From Pseudomonadota bacterium (GTDB taxonomy: Bacteria > Desulfobacterota > WTBG01 > CAIYCZ01), in the NCBI GenBank assembly GCA_026388865.1, contig JAPLIX010000455.1:11945-18179 (forward strand): a stretch of 6,235 nt of DNA, given 5' to 3'. Shown piece after piece: positions 1 to 5,044 of the stretch. The position numbers and the translations under genes are program-made. The first letter of the stretch is position 1; each line of letters begins with the position of its first letter. The notes below the pieces were generated by a model. The model was not told the origin of the DNA and did no database searches. It was given only the letters and a program-made list of their open reading frames with translations.

Positions 1-811
1 TCCCATACTCTTTGCTGAACCGGTCAATGAAAAATGAAGCAAGGGGCTGCATATCCTCTAATCGCTCGCGCAACGGTATAAGATTGAGCGTGTCCGGGCG
101 GAATATGTTCTGCAGGGATTCTTGGCACGGGGCATTCTCCTCCGGCTTTTCACTATTCTGGCAAAAGGAGAAAATGAGATGGATGGATGGGGGGGCAGCG
201 CCTGATGAGCGCACTGCTTTACCACAGCTTTCTTTTAATACGTCAAATATTTTACCCTGAATGTGACTATCCAGCTTGCCCACATCGCGCAGAAATATGG
301 TGCCGCCATTTTTCAGCGGGCTGCCTCCGGAAGAGGATGAAAGGTCAGCTGCATAGGGGAGCGCCGAAAGATACTGCTCCAGCTTTTTTTCAAAGTGATC
401 AAGTGCCAGGTGGGAGCAGTTCATAATAAAAAAAGGGTGCTGGAGCGAAGAGGATATATAATGGATGTTCTTGGCGAGAAATTCCTTGCCGGTTCCCTTT
501 TCGCCGGTGATGAGAATGGGTGAATTTCCCCGGGAAGATATTTTTTTTGCCTGCTGGTATATCTTTTTTAAATACTGGCTAAGGCACAGCGTGGGAAAGT
601 AGTCTATGGTTTCGAGTAGTTGTTCCTGAACGGTTTGCATACGTGACGAATCAGCGCAAGATGTTAACATGTATGAAACAGTAGTCCGCAACGCTTCAGT
701 GCCGCTGGCTATGATGCTGACAATGCTTTTAGTATAAAAAAGAAAGAGAGGAACAGTAGAAGCTGGTCGCCTTAGTTTTTTTTGAAAATTTTCTTTTTGA
801 ATGCGTTCCAT
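1..811 (-). CDS. sigma-54-activator-like AAA+ regulator, partial (C-terminus beyond left edge)
   Basis: The frame is open from ATG at 811 to the left edge, giving 270 codons. It reads as the AAA+ core of a bacterial enhancer-binding protein. Walker A is GEKGTGKE (residues about 103-110). NCSHL follows, where family members have NCAAL. A Walker B-like GGTIFLRD lies at about 169-176, and PLRERLED at about 246-253 matches the usual PLRERxED before the sensor II region. There is no receiver or other recognisable sensor domain in the first 75 residues. Two features are odd. The GAFTGA loop that contacts sigma-54 is not recognisable; a Ser/Gly-rich stretch occupies that place. Walker B reads LRD instead of LDE. 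This suggests a diverged regulator that may not remodel sigma-54 holoenzyme. The start is uncertain: 811 is the first ATG after an in-frame stop, but it has no clear Shine-Dalgarno. ATGs at 670 and 640 are alternatives, and 640 lies just before the AAA+ homology. An HTH domain, if any, lies outside the window. Confidence 0.8.
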   Translation of the reverse strand, partial: MERIQKENFQKKLRRPASTVPLFLFYTKSIVSIIASGTEALRTTVSYMLTSCADSSRMQTVQEQLLETIDYFPTLCLSQYLKKIYQQAKKISSRGNSPILITGEKGTGKEFLAKNIHYISSSLQHPFFIMNCSHLALDHFEKKLEQYLSALPYAADLSSSSGGSPLKNGGTIFLRDVGKLDSHIQGKIFDVLKESCGKAVRSSGAAPPSIHLIFSFCQNSEKPEENAPCQESLQNIFRPDTLNLIPLRERLEDMQPLASFFIDRFSKEYG

Positions 812-1024
812 AAATTAGATAGATTGCAATATCAAGTCAAGAGATATTTTTAAATAAAAAAAATGAAAGGCATTCTGATAGAGAAGCAAATTTTAAAAAT
901 CAAAATTAGCGATACATTTTATAACGGATGGTGCATGATTGCTGTGAGGTAATTTTATAGCAGTAAAATTAGATGGCTATGCTGTTTTTCTCTTTTCAAT
1001 CACAGGGATTATCTTCAACCATGT

Positions 1025-1101
1025 GAAATGGATAAAAAATATTTTTATAATAGAGCGAAATGGATAACGCACCGGTGCTCATAAGTGAAAAATATTTTTA
1101 T
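1025..1101. repeat. paired direct repeats and palindromes upstream of DUF169 gene
   Basis: GAAATGGATAA occurs at 1025-1035 and again at 1057-1067, 32 bases apart. AAAAATATTTTTAT, whose core AAAAATATTTTT is palindromic, occurs at 1035-1048 and 1088-1101, 53 bases apart. Between the second copies lies a perfect 10-base palindrome, GCACCGGTGC (1069-1078). The offsets are close to three and five helical turns, so the copies would sit on roughly the same DNA face. This could be a bent-DNA or multi-site operator region for the gene starting at 1213. That role is inferred only from the arrangement. Confidence 0.45.
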
Positions 1102-1129
1102 TGCACAGTATCAGGTAATATACTATTAA
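1101..1129 (+). promoter_or_regulatory. weak sigma-70-type promoter candidate for the DUF169-ferredoxin unit
   Basis: TTGCAC (1101-1106) and TATTAA (1124-1129) are separated by 17 bases, the standard spacing. They match the -35 and -10 consensus at only 3 and 4 of 6 positions. The site follows directly on the repeat cluster. It is the best candidate I could find, not a secure call. Confidence 0.25.
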
Positions 1130-1212
1130 CATAAAAGAGAAAAAAACATTCTACCACGAGGTATGATGCGTTCAATAACCGGTTCTACATTACCTACTTT
1201 CAGGAGGAATCA

Positions 1213-1899
1213 ATGAGTAAAAACAAGGAGTACGCGAAAAAGTTAAAAGAGCACGAAGGATATGAGCGGGATATCATAGCCTTCAAGCTGTGTGATGAGG
1301 TCCCGGCAGGGTTTGAATACTATGGCGATGATGTTTCATTTATGTGTGCCATTGTTGCGGAAATCTGGGAGGGACGGAAGAGTTTCTATATCACCAATAA
1401 GAATGTATTGTGCGGCGGTGCCGTATATGCCGGAATCGGGAATAAGAAAATGACGAAAGAAGATTTTGATGCCGGCATGTCAACATCGCTTGGCAAGAAT
1501 AAAGCCTATGCCGACCGGCAGGTAATGCGAAGGGTTAACCAGCAGATACCCCACCATTTTAAACATTACAAGTACCTCATAATCGGGAGACTGGAAGACG
1601 TTGAAAATCCCGACCAGGTTATGATCGTGGCGGATGCCAACAGAATTATGCGCCTGTGCAAAGTGTATACATGGAAGACCGGCGAGCTGGTGCACGGACT
1701 CCAGGGGACTGCCTGGTGTACCCAGTCATTTCCCGTTGTCCACAAAGCAAAGACCATGTCCCATACCCTTGGAGATCCGCCGTCACGGTTCCTCATGCAG
1801 CTGCAGCCCGGAGAAATGTTCTGTAATATTCACTATGACCTGCTGCCGCTCATTGTTGAGAACATTGAAAACATATCAAGCGGTCATGTCCTGGATTAA
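1213..1899 (+). CDS. DUF169 family protein
   Basis: This 228-residue protein matches the length and pattern of the DUF169 (COG2043) family, whose biochemical role is not established to my knowledge. The family look comes from an N-terminal segment with the AFKLCDEVPAG motif (residues about 23-33) and a central ITNKNVLCGGAVYAGIG segment (about 60-76). A later segment reads IMRLCKVYTWKTG, followed by a Gly/Cys-rich stretch around residues 163-169. Cysteines fall at 27, 45, 67, 149, 169 and 204, enough to suggest metal or cofactor binding, but without a standard motif. No signal peptide or membrane segment is seen, so it is probably cytoplasmic. The start is well supported by AGGAGGA six bases upstream. 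A ferredoxin gene follows after a 15-base gap, so the two are almost certainly cotranscribed. That pairing suggests a redox role, which is inference. Confidence 0.8.
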   Translation: MSKNKEYAKKLKEHEGYERDIIAFKLCDEVPAGFEYYGDDVSFMCAIVAEIWEGRKSFYITNKNVLCGGAVYAGIGNKKMTKEDFDAGMSTSLGKNKAYADRQVMRRVNQQIPHHFKHYKYLIIGRLEDVENPDQVMIVADANRIMRLCKVYTWKTGELVHGLQGTAWCTQSFPVVHKAKTMSHTLGDPPSRFLMQLQPGEMFCNIHYDLLPLIVENIENISSGHVLD

Positions 1900-1914
1900 T
1901 GAAAGGAGAAGCGT

Positions 1915-2121
1915 ATGGCTTACTTTATAACTGAAGACTGTGTTATCTGCGGGACCTGCTGGGAGATCTGCCCCACCAAATCTGTTGTTGAATATGACTG
2001 GTACTATAAAATTACCGACACCTGCGTTGAATGCGGTGCCTGCGCACGGGTGTGCCCTAACACGGCAATTACCAGGGATAAAGAAAAAAAAGCAAAAGAA
2101 GGCAAGAATGCTGGTGCATAA
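1915..2121 (+). CDS. 2[4Fe-4S] ferredoxin, small
   Basis: This 68-residue protein has two classical CxxCxxCxxxCP clusters: Cys 9, 12, 15 and 19, and Cys 37, 40, 43 and 47. Each should ligate one [4Fe-4S] cluster, as in clostridial-type bacterial ferredoxins. The second cluster motif is CVECGACARVCPNTAI. The C-terminus is a lysine-rich tail of about 14 residues. It would be a soluble low-potential electron carrier. A GGAG ribosome-binding site lies just before the ATG, and the gene follows the DUF169 gene by 15 bases, so it is the second gene of that operon. It could serve the DUF169 protein or another reductase; the bilin-reductase-like protein at 5045 belongs to a ferredoxin-dependent family but sits in a separate unit 2.9 kb away. 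Confidence 0.95.
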   Translation: MAYFITEDCVICGTCWEICPTKSVVEYDWYYKITDTCVECGACARVCPNTAITRDKEKKAKEGKNAGA

Positions 2122-2156
2122 CGTATACAGCATAACCTGCCATGAAATAAAATAAC

Positions 2157-2193
2157 ACCAGAGGCACTGGGTAAACAATCCAGTGCCTCTGGT
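2157..2193. terminator. perfect 14-bp stem hairpin between convergent genes
   Basis: ACCAGAGGCACTGG (2157-2170) and CCAGTGCCTCTGGT (2180-2193) form a perfect 14-base-pair stem with a 9-base loop. The hairpin lies 35 bases after the ferredoxin stop and 28 bases beyond the stop of the convergent minus-strand gene. Read on the minus strand it is followed by a T-rich run (GTTATTTTATTTC), giving a good intrinsic terminator for the secreted-protein operon. On the plus strand the following bases (ACTAAC) lack a T-tract, so there it may act mainly as a 3' stabilising or weaker terminator. Confidence 0.85.
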
Positions 2194-2221
2194 ACTAACA
2201 GTATCCTGAAAGGCAAAGCGA

Positions 2222-2449
2222 TTACTTGGCAGCCGGAACTTGCTCGGCTTCCTGCTTTGTTTCAGTCGCCTGCTCCACTTTCTGCTCGACCTTCTTTTCT
2301 ACCTTCTCCTTTACTTCATCAGCAGCGGGCGCTTTTTCTTCGATCTTGGGCTGTTCCGGTACAGGCACCGCCTGCTCGGCAGCGAAGCTTGAGCCCGTCA
2401 GGGAGCATGCAAACAGCATGGCGACAAGTATTGACAGTATTTTCTTCAT
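2222..2449 (-). CDS. small exported low-complexity (coiled-coil-like) protein
   Basis: This 75-residue protein has a signal peptide and a low-complexity mature part. The N-terminus MKKILSILVAMLF leads to a likely signal peptidase I site at SFA/AEQ (about residue 23-24). LFAC at 11-14 is a poor lipobox because of the Phe, so a lipoprotein is less likely. The mature part is rich in Glu, Lys, Gln, Val, Ala and Pro, with a heptad-like stretch KEKVEKKVEQKVEQ at about 47-60 that should form a charged helix or coiled coil. No family is recognised. The frame is open up to a GTG at 2551, but the ATG at 2449 is chosen because AGGAGGTGA lies seven bases upstream and the signal peptide begins exactly there. 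It is the second gene of a minus-strand pair, 98 bases after its partner, probably under the sigma-54 promoter at 2970-2984. Function is unknown. Confidence 0.75.
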   Translation of the reverse strand: MKKILSILVAMLFACSLTGSSFAAEQAVPVPEQPKIEEKAPAADEVKEKVEKKVEQKVEQATETKQEAEQVPAAK

Positions 2450-2453
2450 GATT

Positions 2454-2464
2454 TCACCTCCTTT
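2454..2464 (-). promoter_or_regulatory. near-perfect Shine-Dalgarno that fixes the start at 2449
   Basis: On the minus strand AAAGGAGGTGA is close to the full anti-16S complement, with about seven bases between GGAGG and the ATG. It decides between the ATG at 2449 and the longer GTG-started frame at 2551. It also predicts high translation of the small exported protein. Confidence 0.8.
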
Positions 2465-2547
2465 CGTTTCTTTGGCTGGTATGGTGCATGATTCTTTAAT
2501 CTGATAAAGCATGCAGGCAGCAAGATTTTTTGTGCATGACAGCATAC

Positions 2548-2856
2548 TCACTTTTTGGCTGGTGCTGATGTTTTGGACAGTGTCTTCACCTTGCCATTGT
2601 CTATAGTAGCTTCCACCACATCGCCAACTTTAACGTCAGCTTTGGCGGCGCGGCGGCTAAGGTTGTAGCCGGTTCCATCAATGGTGACCTTCTGCTCTTT
2701 CTTATCCAGTGCTTCTATTGTGCCTTTTACAATAGCCGGCTGAGCAGCCACCTGCTTTTCAGGTGCTGGTGCTTTCACTTCTTCGGCAAACGCCGGGATG
2801 GTGAACGCGGCAATAACTGCCAGCAGTACTGAGATACTCAAGAATCTTTTTAACAT
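2548..2856 (-). CDS. small exported protein with a beta-rich domain
   Basis: This 102-residue protein starts MLKRFLSISVLLAVIAAF and has a clear signal peptidase I site, AFA/EEV, at about residue 24-25. A Pro/Ala/Lys linker to about residue 40 is followed by one compact domain of about 55 residues (43-97) beginning VKGTIEALDKKEQKVTIDG and ending VGDVVEATIDNGKVKTL. The alternating hydrophobic pattern with GTI..LD..EQKVTIDG and VGDVVEATI suggests a small beta-barrel, like periplasmic domains of the DUF5666 or OB-fold kind. I do not claim a specific family. The start is supported by GAGGAG about nine bases upstream on the minus strand. The 5' leader from the sigma-54 promoter would be about 100 bases. 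It is probably periplasmic and cotranscribed with the smaller exported gene downstream. Confidence 0.75.
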   Translation of the reverse strand: MLKRFLSISVLLAVIAAFTIPAFAEEVKAPAPEKQVAAQPAIVKGTIEALDKKEQKVTIDGTGYNLSRRAAKADVKVGDVVEATIDNGKVKTLSKTSAPAKK

Positions 2857-2940
2857 GGTCTTTTTCTCCTCTTGTTTATGTGTTTGTCTGCGTTTATTAT
2901 TCCCGACTTTAAAACCTGTTTGTCCGGGATGCTCTCTGTG

Positions 2941-2952
2941 TAACGCGCGTTA
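2941..2952. repeat. 12-base perfect palindrome at the sigma-54 transcription start
   Basis: TAACGCGCGTTA is a perfect palindrome 18 bases downstream of the -12 element on the minus strand, so at about +6 to +17 of the predicted transcript. It could be an operator that blocks initiation or escape, or a small hairpin at the 5' end of the leader RNA. Only the symmetry and position support this. Confidence 0.4.
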
Positions 2953-2969
2953 TTTGCTGAAGCACTATC

Positions 2970-2984
2970 GCAAGTCCTGTGCCA
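2970..2984 (-). promoter_or_regulatory. sigma-54 (-24/-12) promoter, full consensus
   Basis: On the minus strand the sequence reads TGGCAC-AGGAC-TTGC, matching the sigma-54 consensus TGGCAC-N5-TTGC at every defined base with exact spacing. It faces the two small exported genes, and transcription should begin near 2959, giving a leader of about 100 bases before the ATG at 2856. Such promoters need an AAA+ activator bound upstream. The regulator at the left of this window lacks a recognisable GAFTGA loop and is therefore a poor candidate to activate it. Confidence 0.85.
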
Positions 2985-3200
2985 GTATTTCCGCGATGCA
3001 TTAACCGCCTGGATTGGTTTAGTATTTTTGTTTTTAACCATTACCGGCAGGAAATGATTGGTTTTTTTTGCTTCAGGCAGATTATTGAAAAAAGAAAAAT
3101 GTAAGGAGTTGTGAGGTAGTTATGTGATGTCTTCAAATTTAGACAAGGTGGTGGGTTTCAGGTACAGGCAATAGCCGGAACATATAAATATTATGGGCTA

Positions 3201-3992
3201 TTACTTGATAAGTCTGCGGCGCATTTTTATGAGGGCTATCGGGAAGAAGACCAGGCAGAAGATAACAAGGTACATAACGCTCCACAGCAGATGAGCAGTA
3301 ATCGACCCGAGGCTGAGCGCGCGCACCAGCGTGACCAGGTGGGTGAGTGGGAAGATAAGGGCCATGGCCTGCGCCCACGCGGGCAGATTTTCAGCCGGGA
3401 AAAATGTTCCGCTGAAGAGAAACATGGGTGTGACAAAAAGAAATATCGGCAGGTTAAACATATCAATGGTCGGTGTGATGCCGGTGAAATACATGCCGAT
3501 GGCGCCAAAGGCGATGCCGCCGAGAAAGGCAAGCGGTAGTATCAGCAGGCCGGAAGGGTAATGAATGAGTCCGAACAGGCTGATTACGGTCAGCATGATA
3601 GCGGTGGCGATTACCGATTTTGTCGCGCCCCAGATTATCTCGCCGGTGATGATCTCATCAATTGACAGCGGGGTTGCCAGCATAGCGTCAAAGGTTTTCT
3701 GATGGTACATGCGCACAAATGATGCGTAGGTGTTTTCAAAGAAGGCATTGTTCATAATATTTACTGCAATGAGCGCAGGGGCTAAGAAAGCAATATAGGA
3801 AACCGGCGCGCCATGATAGGAGATTTTACCTACCAGCGCACCCAGGCCGATGCCAAAGGCAAGCAGATAGAAAAGCGGCTCAAACAGCGGCGGGATGAAG
3901 CTGATTTTCCATATCTTCTGGTACACGGTAAAGTTTCGCTGCCAGACGCGCCAGAAGCGCTTTGAGATACTCACGGACAACAGGATGCTCAT
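3201..3992 (-). CDS. ABC-2 type transporter permease, NodJ-like
   Basis: This 263-residue integral membrane protein of the ABC-2 permease family most resembles NodJ. The size is right. About six hydrophobic segments are visible, at roughly residues 34-54, 64-84, 112-137, 145-165, 172-195 and 230-252. The stretch NAFFENTYASFVRMYHQKT followed by FDAMLATPLSIDEIITGE (about 82-118) is the typical cytoplasmic coupling region of NodJ proteins. Together with the ATPase encoded just upstream it would form a homodimeric-type exporter in the inner membrane. NodJ itself exports lipochitin oligosaccharides in rhizobia; nothing here says that is the substrate, and NodIJ-like pairs occur widely. Its ATG overlaps the ATPase stop as ATGA (3989-3992), indicating translational coupling, and an AAGGA-type site precedes it. 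No obvious terminator follows. Confidence 0.9.
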   Translation of the reverse strand: MSILLSVSISKRFWRVWQRNFTVYQKIWKISFIPPLFEPLFYLLAFGIGLGALVGKISYHGAPVSYIAFLAPALIAVNIMNNAFFENTYASFVRMYHQKTFDAMLATPLSIDEIITGEIIWGATKSVIATAIMLTVISLFGLIHYPSGLLILPLAFLGGIAFGAIGMYFTGITPTIDMFNLPIFLFVTPMFLFSGTFFPAENLPAWAQAMALIFPLTHLVTLVRALSLGSITAHLLWSVMYLVIFCLVFFPIALIKMRRRLIK

Positions 3993-4945
3993 TCCTTAAG
4001 CTCCCTTCCGGTCAGCTTGAGAAATACATCCTCAAGGGTTGCCATGCGCAGTATGCAGCCTCCCGTGCAAAAGCGGTCGCCGATTTCATGGAACAGGTCA
4101 TCTCTGCCCTGGCCATAAATTATCAGGCGGTGGCCCAGGTCTTCACATTCAAGGTTCTGCGAATTGACAAATGCTCGTAAGTTCTCTGCCGGATCATCTA
4201 CCTCTATGACATTATGGCCGACGTGTTCCCGGATTAAATCAGCAGGCTTTCCTTCAACAAGGATTTTCCCCTGGTGCATGATTACCAGCCGGTCACAGAG
4301 CCGGGATGCCTCATCCATGTAATGGGTGGTCAGTAAAACGGTGAGACCGCCGGTTTTCAGCTCCTCAAGACGTTGCCAGAGCTGGTGGCGGGCCTGCGGG
4401 TCAAGGCCGGTGGTGGGCTCATCAAGGATTAAAAGCTCGGGGTCATTTATAAGGGGGCGTGCGAGGATCATTCTGCGCGTCATGCCGCCGGAGAGCGCGG
4501 TTACTTTTGCACCCCGGCGGTTATCAAGGGAGATGAACTGAAGAAGCTGCTGCGCCTTTTCGCGTGCCCTGCCGGGGGGGATATTAAAATAGCGGGCAAA
4601 TACCAGGAGGTTCTGTTCCACGGAGAGATCCGGGTCAAGACTGTTTTCCTGCTGGCATACGCCGATGCGCGACTTAATGCTTCGCCAGTCCTTCTCAATG
4701 TCGAGGCCGAACACTTTCAGCGTTCCGGCGGTTTTGGGGGAGAACCCGTACACCATGCGCACGGTGGTGGTTTTTCCGGCACCATTGGGCCCCAGGATGC
4801 CGAAGCACTCACCGGCATTGACATGAAAATTTATTCCGTCAACTGCCGCCAGGTCGCCAAATTTTTTTTTCATCCTGCAGTATATGTCTGTGTCTTGATA
4901 ATAGTCTGAGAGCAAGATTCTTGGATTTATAAATATAAGAATCAT
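3989..4945 (-). CDS. ABC transporter ATP-binding protein, NodI-like
   Basis: This is the nucleotide-binding subunit of the exporter, 318 residues from the chosen start. Visible motifs are Walker A GPNGAGKT (52-59), a Q-loop glutamine in VCQQEN (about 98), signature LSGGM (151-155; Met in place of Gln is typical of NodI), Walker B LLILDEP (171-177), D-loop GLDP, and the switch His208 in LLTTH. AGECFGILGPNGAGKTT and LDEPTTGLDPQARHQLW closely resemble NodI. The C-terminal third carries the extra domain usual for NodI/drug-exporter ATPases. The start is uncertain: ATG 4945 has no clear Shine-Dalgarno, and a TTG 10 codons in would give the more usual short N-terminus. ATG 4873 would cut into the first strand. 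The permease follows with a 4-base overlap. The bilin-reductase-like gene is divergent, 99 bases away. Confidence 0.9.
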   Translation of the reverse strand: MILIFINPRILLSDYYQDTDIYCRMKKKFGDLAAVDGINFHVNAGECFGILGPNGAGKTTTVRMVYGFSPKTAGTLKVFGLDIEKDWRSIKSRIGVCQQENSLDPDLSVEQNLLVFARYFNIPPGRAREKAQQLLQFISLDNRRGAKVTALSGGMTRRMILARPLINDPELLILDEPTTGLDPQARHQLWQRLEELKTGGLTVLLTTHYMDEASRLCDRLVIMHQGKILVEGKPADLIREHVGHNVIEVDDPAENLRAFVNSQNLECEDLGHRLIIYGQGRDDLFHEIGDRFCTGGCILRMATLEDVFLKLTGRELKE

Positions 4946-5044
4946 GGAACCACAGTCCCGCTATCTGACGGGATCATAAGAAAATTAGCTGAGAGCTGAA
5001 CGCTGACAGTTGATTGCTTTTGTTAAACGTGGAGGATTAGTTGT
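4946..5044. promoter_or_regulatory. divergent intergenic region between ABC exporter and bilin-reductase-like gene
   Basis: These 99 bases must hold promoters in both directions unless the genes are read through from further away. Toward the exporter, TATGAT (minus strand, 4978-4973) is a fair -10 box with only a weak -35. A small inverted repeat TCCCG-N8-CGGGA spans 4956-4973. GCTGA occurs three times at 7-base steps (4988, 4995, 5002). Toward the plus-strand gene I see no convincing -35/-10 pair, only the GGAGG ribosome-binding site at 5032-5036. Confidence 0.4.

Larger units (their letters stand above)
812..1212. other. AT-rich divergent intergenic region
   Basis: This stretch of about 400 bases separates the minus-strand AAA+ regulator from the plus-strand DUF169 gene. 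I see no coding region or RNA gene in it. It is very AT-rich, especially 840-1150. It holds paired direct repeats and short palindromes at 1025-1101, a weak sigma-70-like promoter candidate at 1101-1129, and a short inverted repeat TACC-acga-GGTA near 1153-1164. The DUF169 ribosome-binding site AGGAGGA lies just before 1213. Promoters for both flanking genes should be here, but only one weak candidate can be pointed to. Confidence 0.7.
2857..3200. other. intergenic region: leader, sigma-54 promoter and upstream sequence
   Basis: These 344 bases lie between the exported-protein operon and the 3' end of the ABC permease gene, both on the minus strand. They hold the sigma-54 promoter (2970-2984) and a 12-base palindrome (2941-2952) next to the predicted transcription start. 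An inverted repeat TGTCT-N8-AGACA (3128-3145) about 170-190 bases upstream of that start might bind an activator. A loose 7-bp stem, AATAGCC (3170-3176) with GGCTATT (3196-3202), overlaps the permease stop and lacks a T-tract, so it is a weak terminator at best. The open frame at 2850-3041 has no ribosome-binding site, overlaps the promoter, and is not a gene. Confidence 0.6.

Noticed and set aside
125..138. TGGCAC on the plus strand as a -24 element
   Set aside because: No TTGC follows at the required spacing, and it lies inside the AAA+ coding sequence.
12..426. Two plus-strand open frames over the left end
   Set aside because: They lie opposite the AAA+ regulator frame, which carries Walker A and PLRERLED motifs; the plus-strand translations show no family features.
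929..943. Sigma-54 promoter-like TGG...TTGCT upstream of the DUF169 gene
   Set aside because: The spacing between GG and GC is nine bases instead of ten, and sigma-54 promoters tolerate this poorly. It is also 270 bases from the gene.
2101..2235. CRISPR-like repeat or small RNA at the 14-bp hairpin
   Set aside because: The hairpin occurs once, lies between convergent stops and fits a terminator; there is no repeated unit.
2408..2419. Lipobox LFAC in the small exported protein
   Set aside because: Phe at the -2 position is atypical, and a good signal peptidase I site (SFA/AEQ) follows.
2450..2551. Longer N-terminus for the small exported protein, starting at GTG 2551 and overlapping the upstream stop
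   Set aside because: The added 34 residues would bury the signal peptide, while the ATG at 2449 has a near-perfect Shine-Dalgarno.
2850..3041. Open frame of 63 codons on the minus strand
   Set aside because: It overlaps the sigma-54 promoter and leader of the exported-protein operon, and has no ribosome-binding site or recognisable motif.
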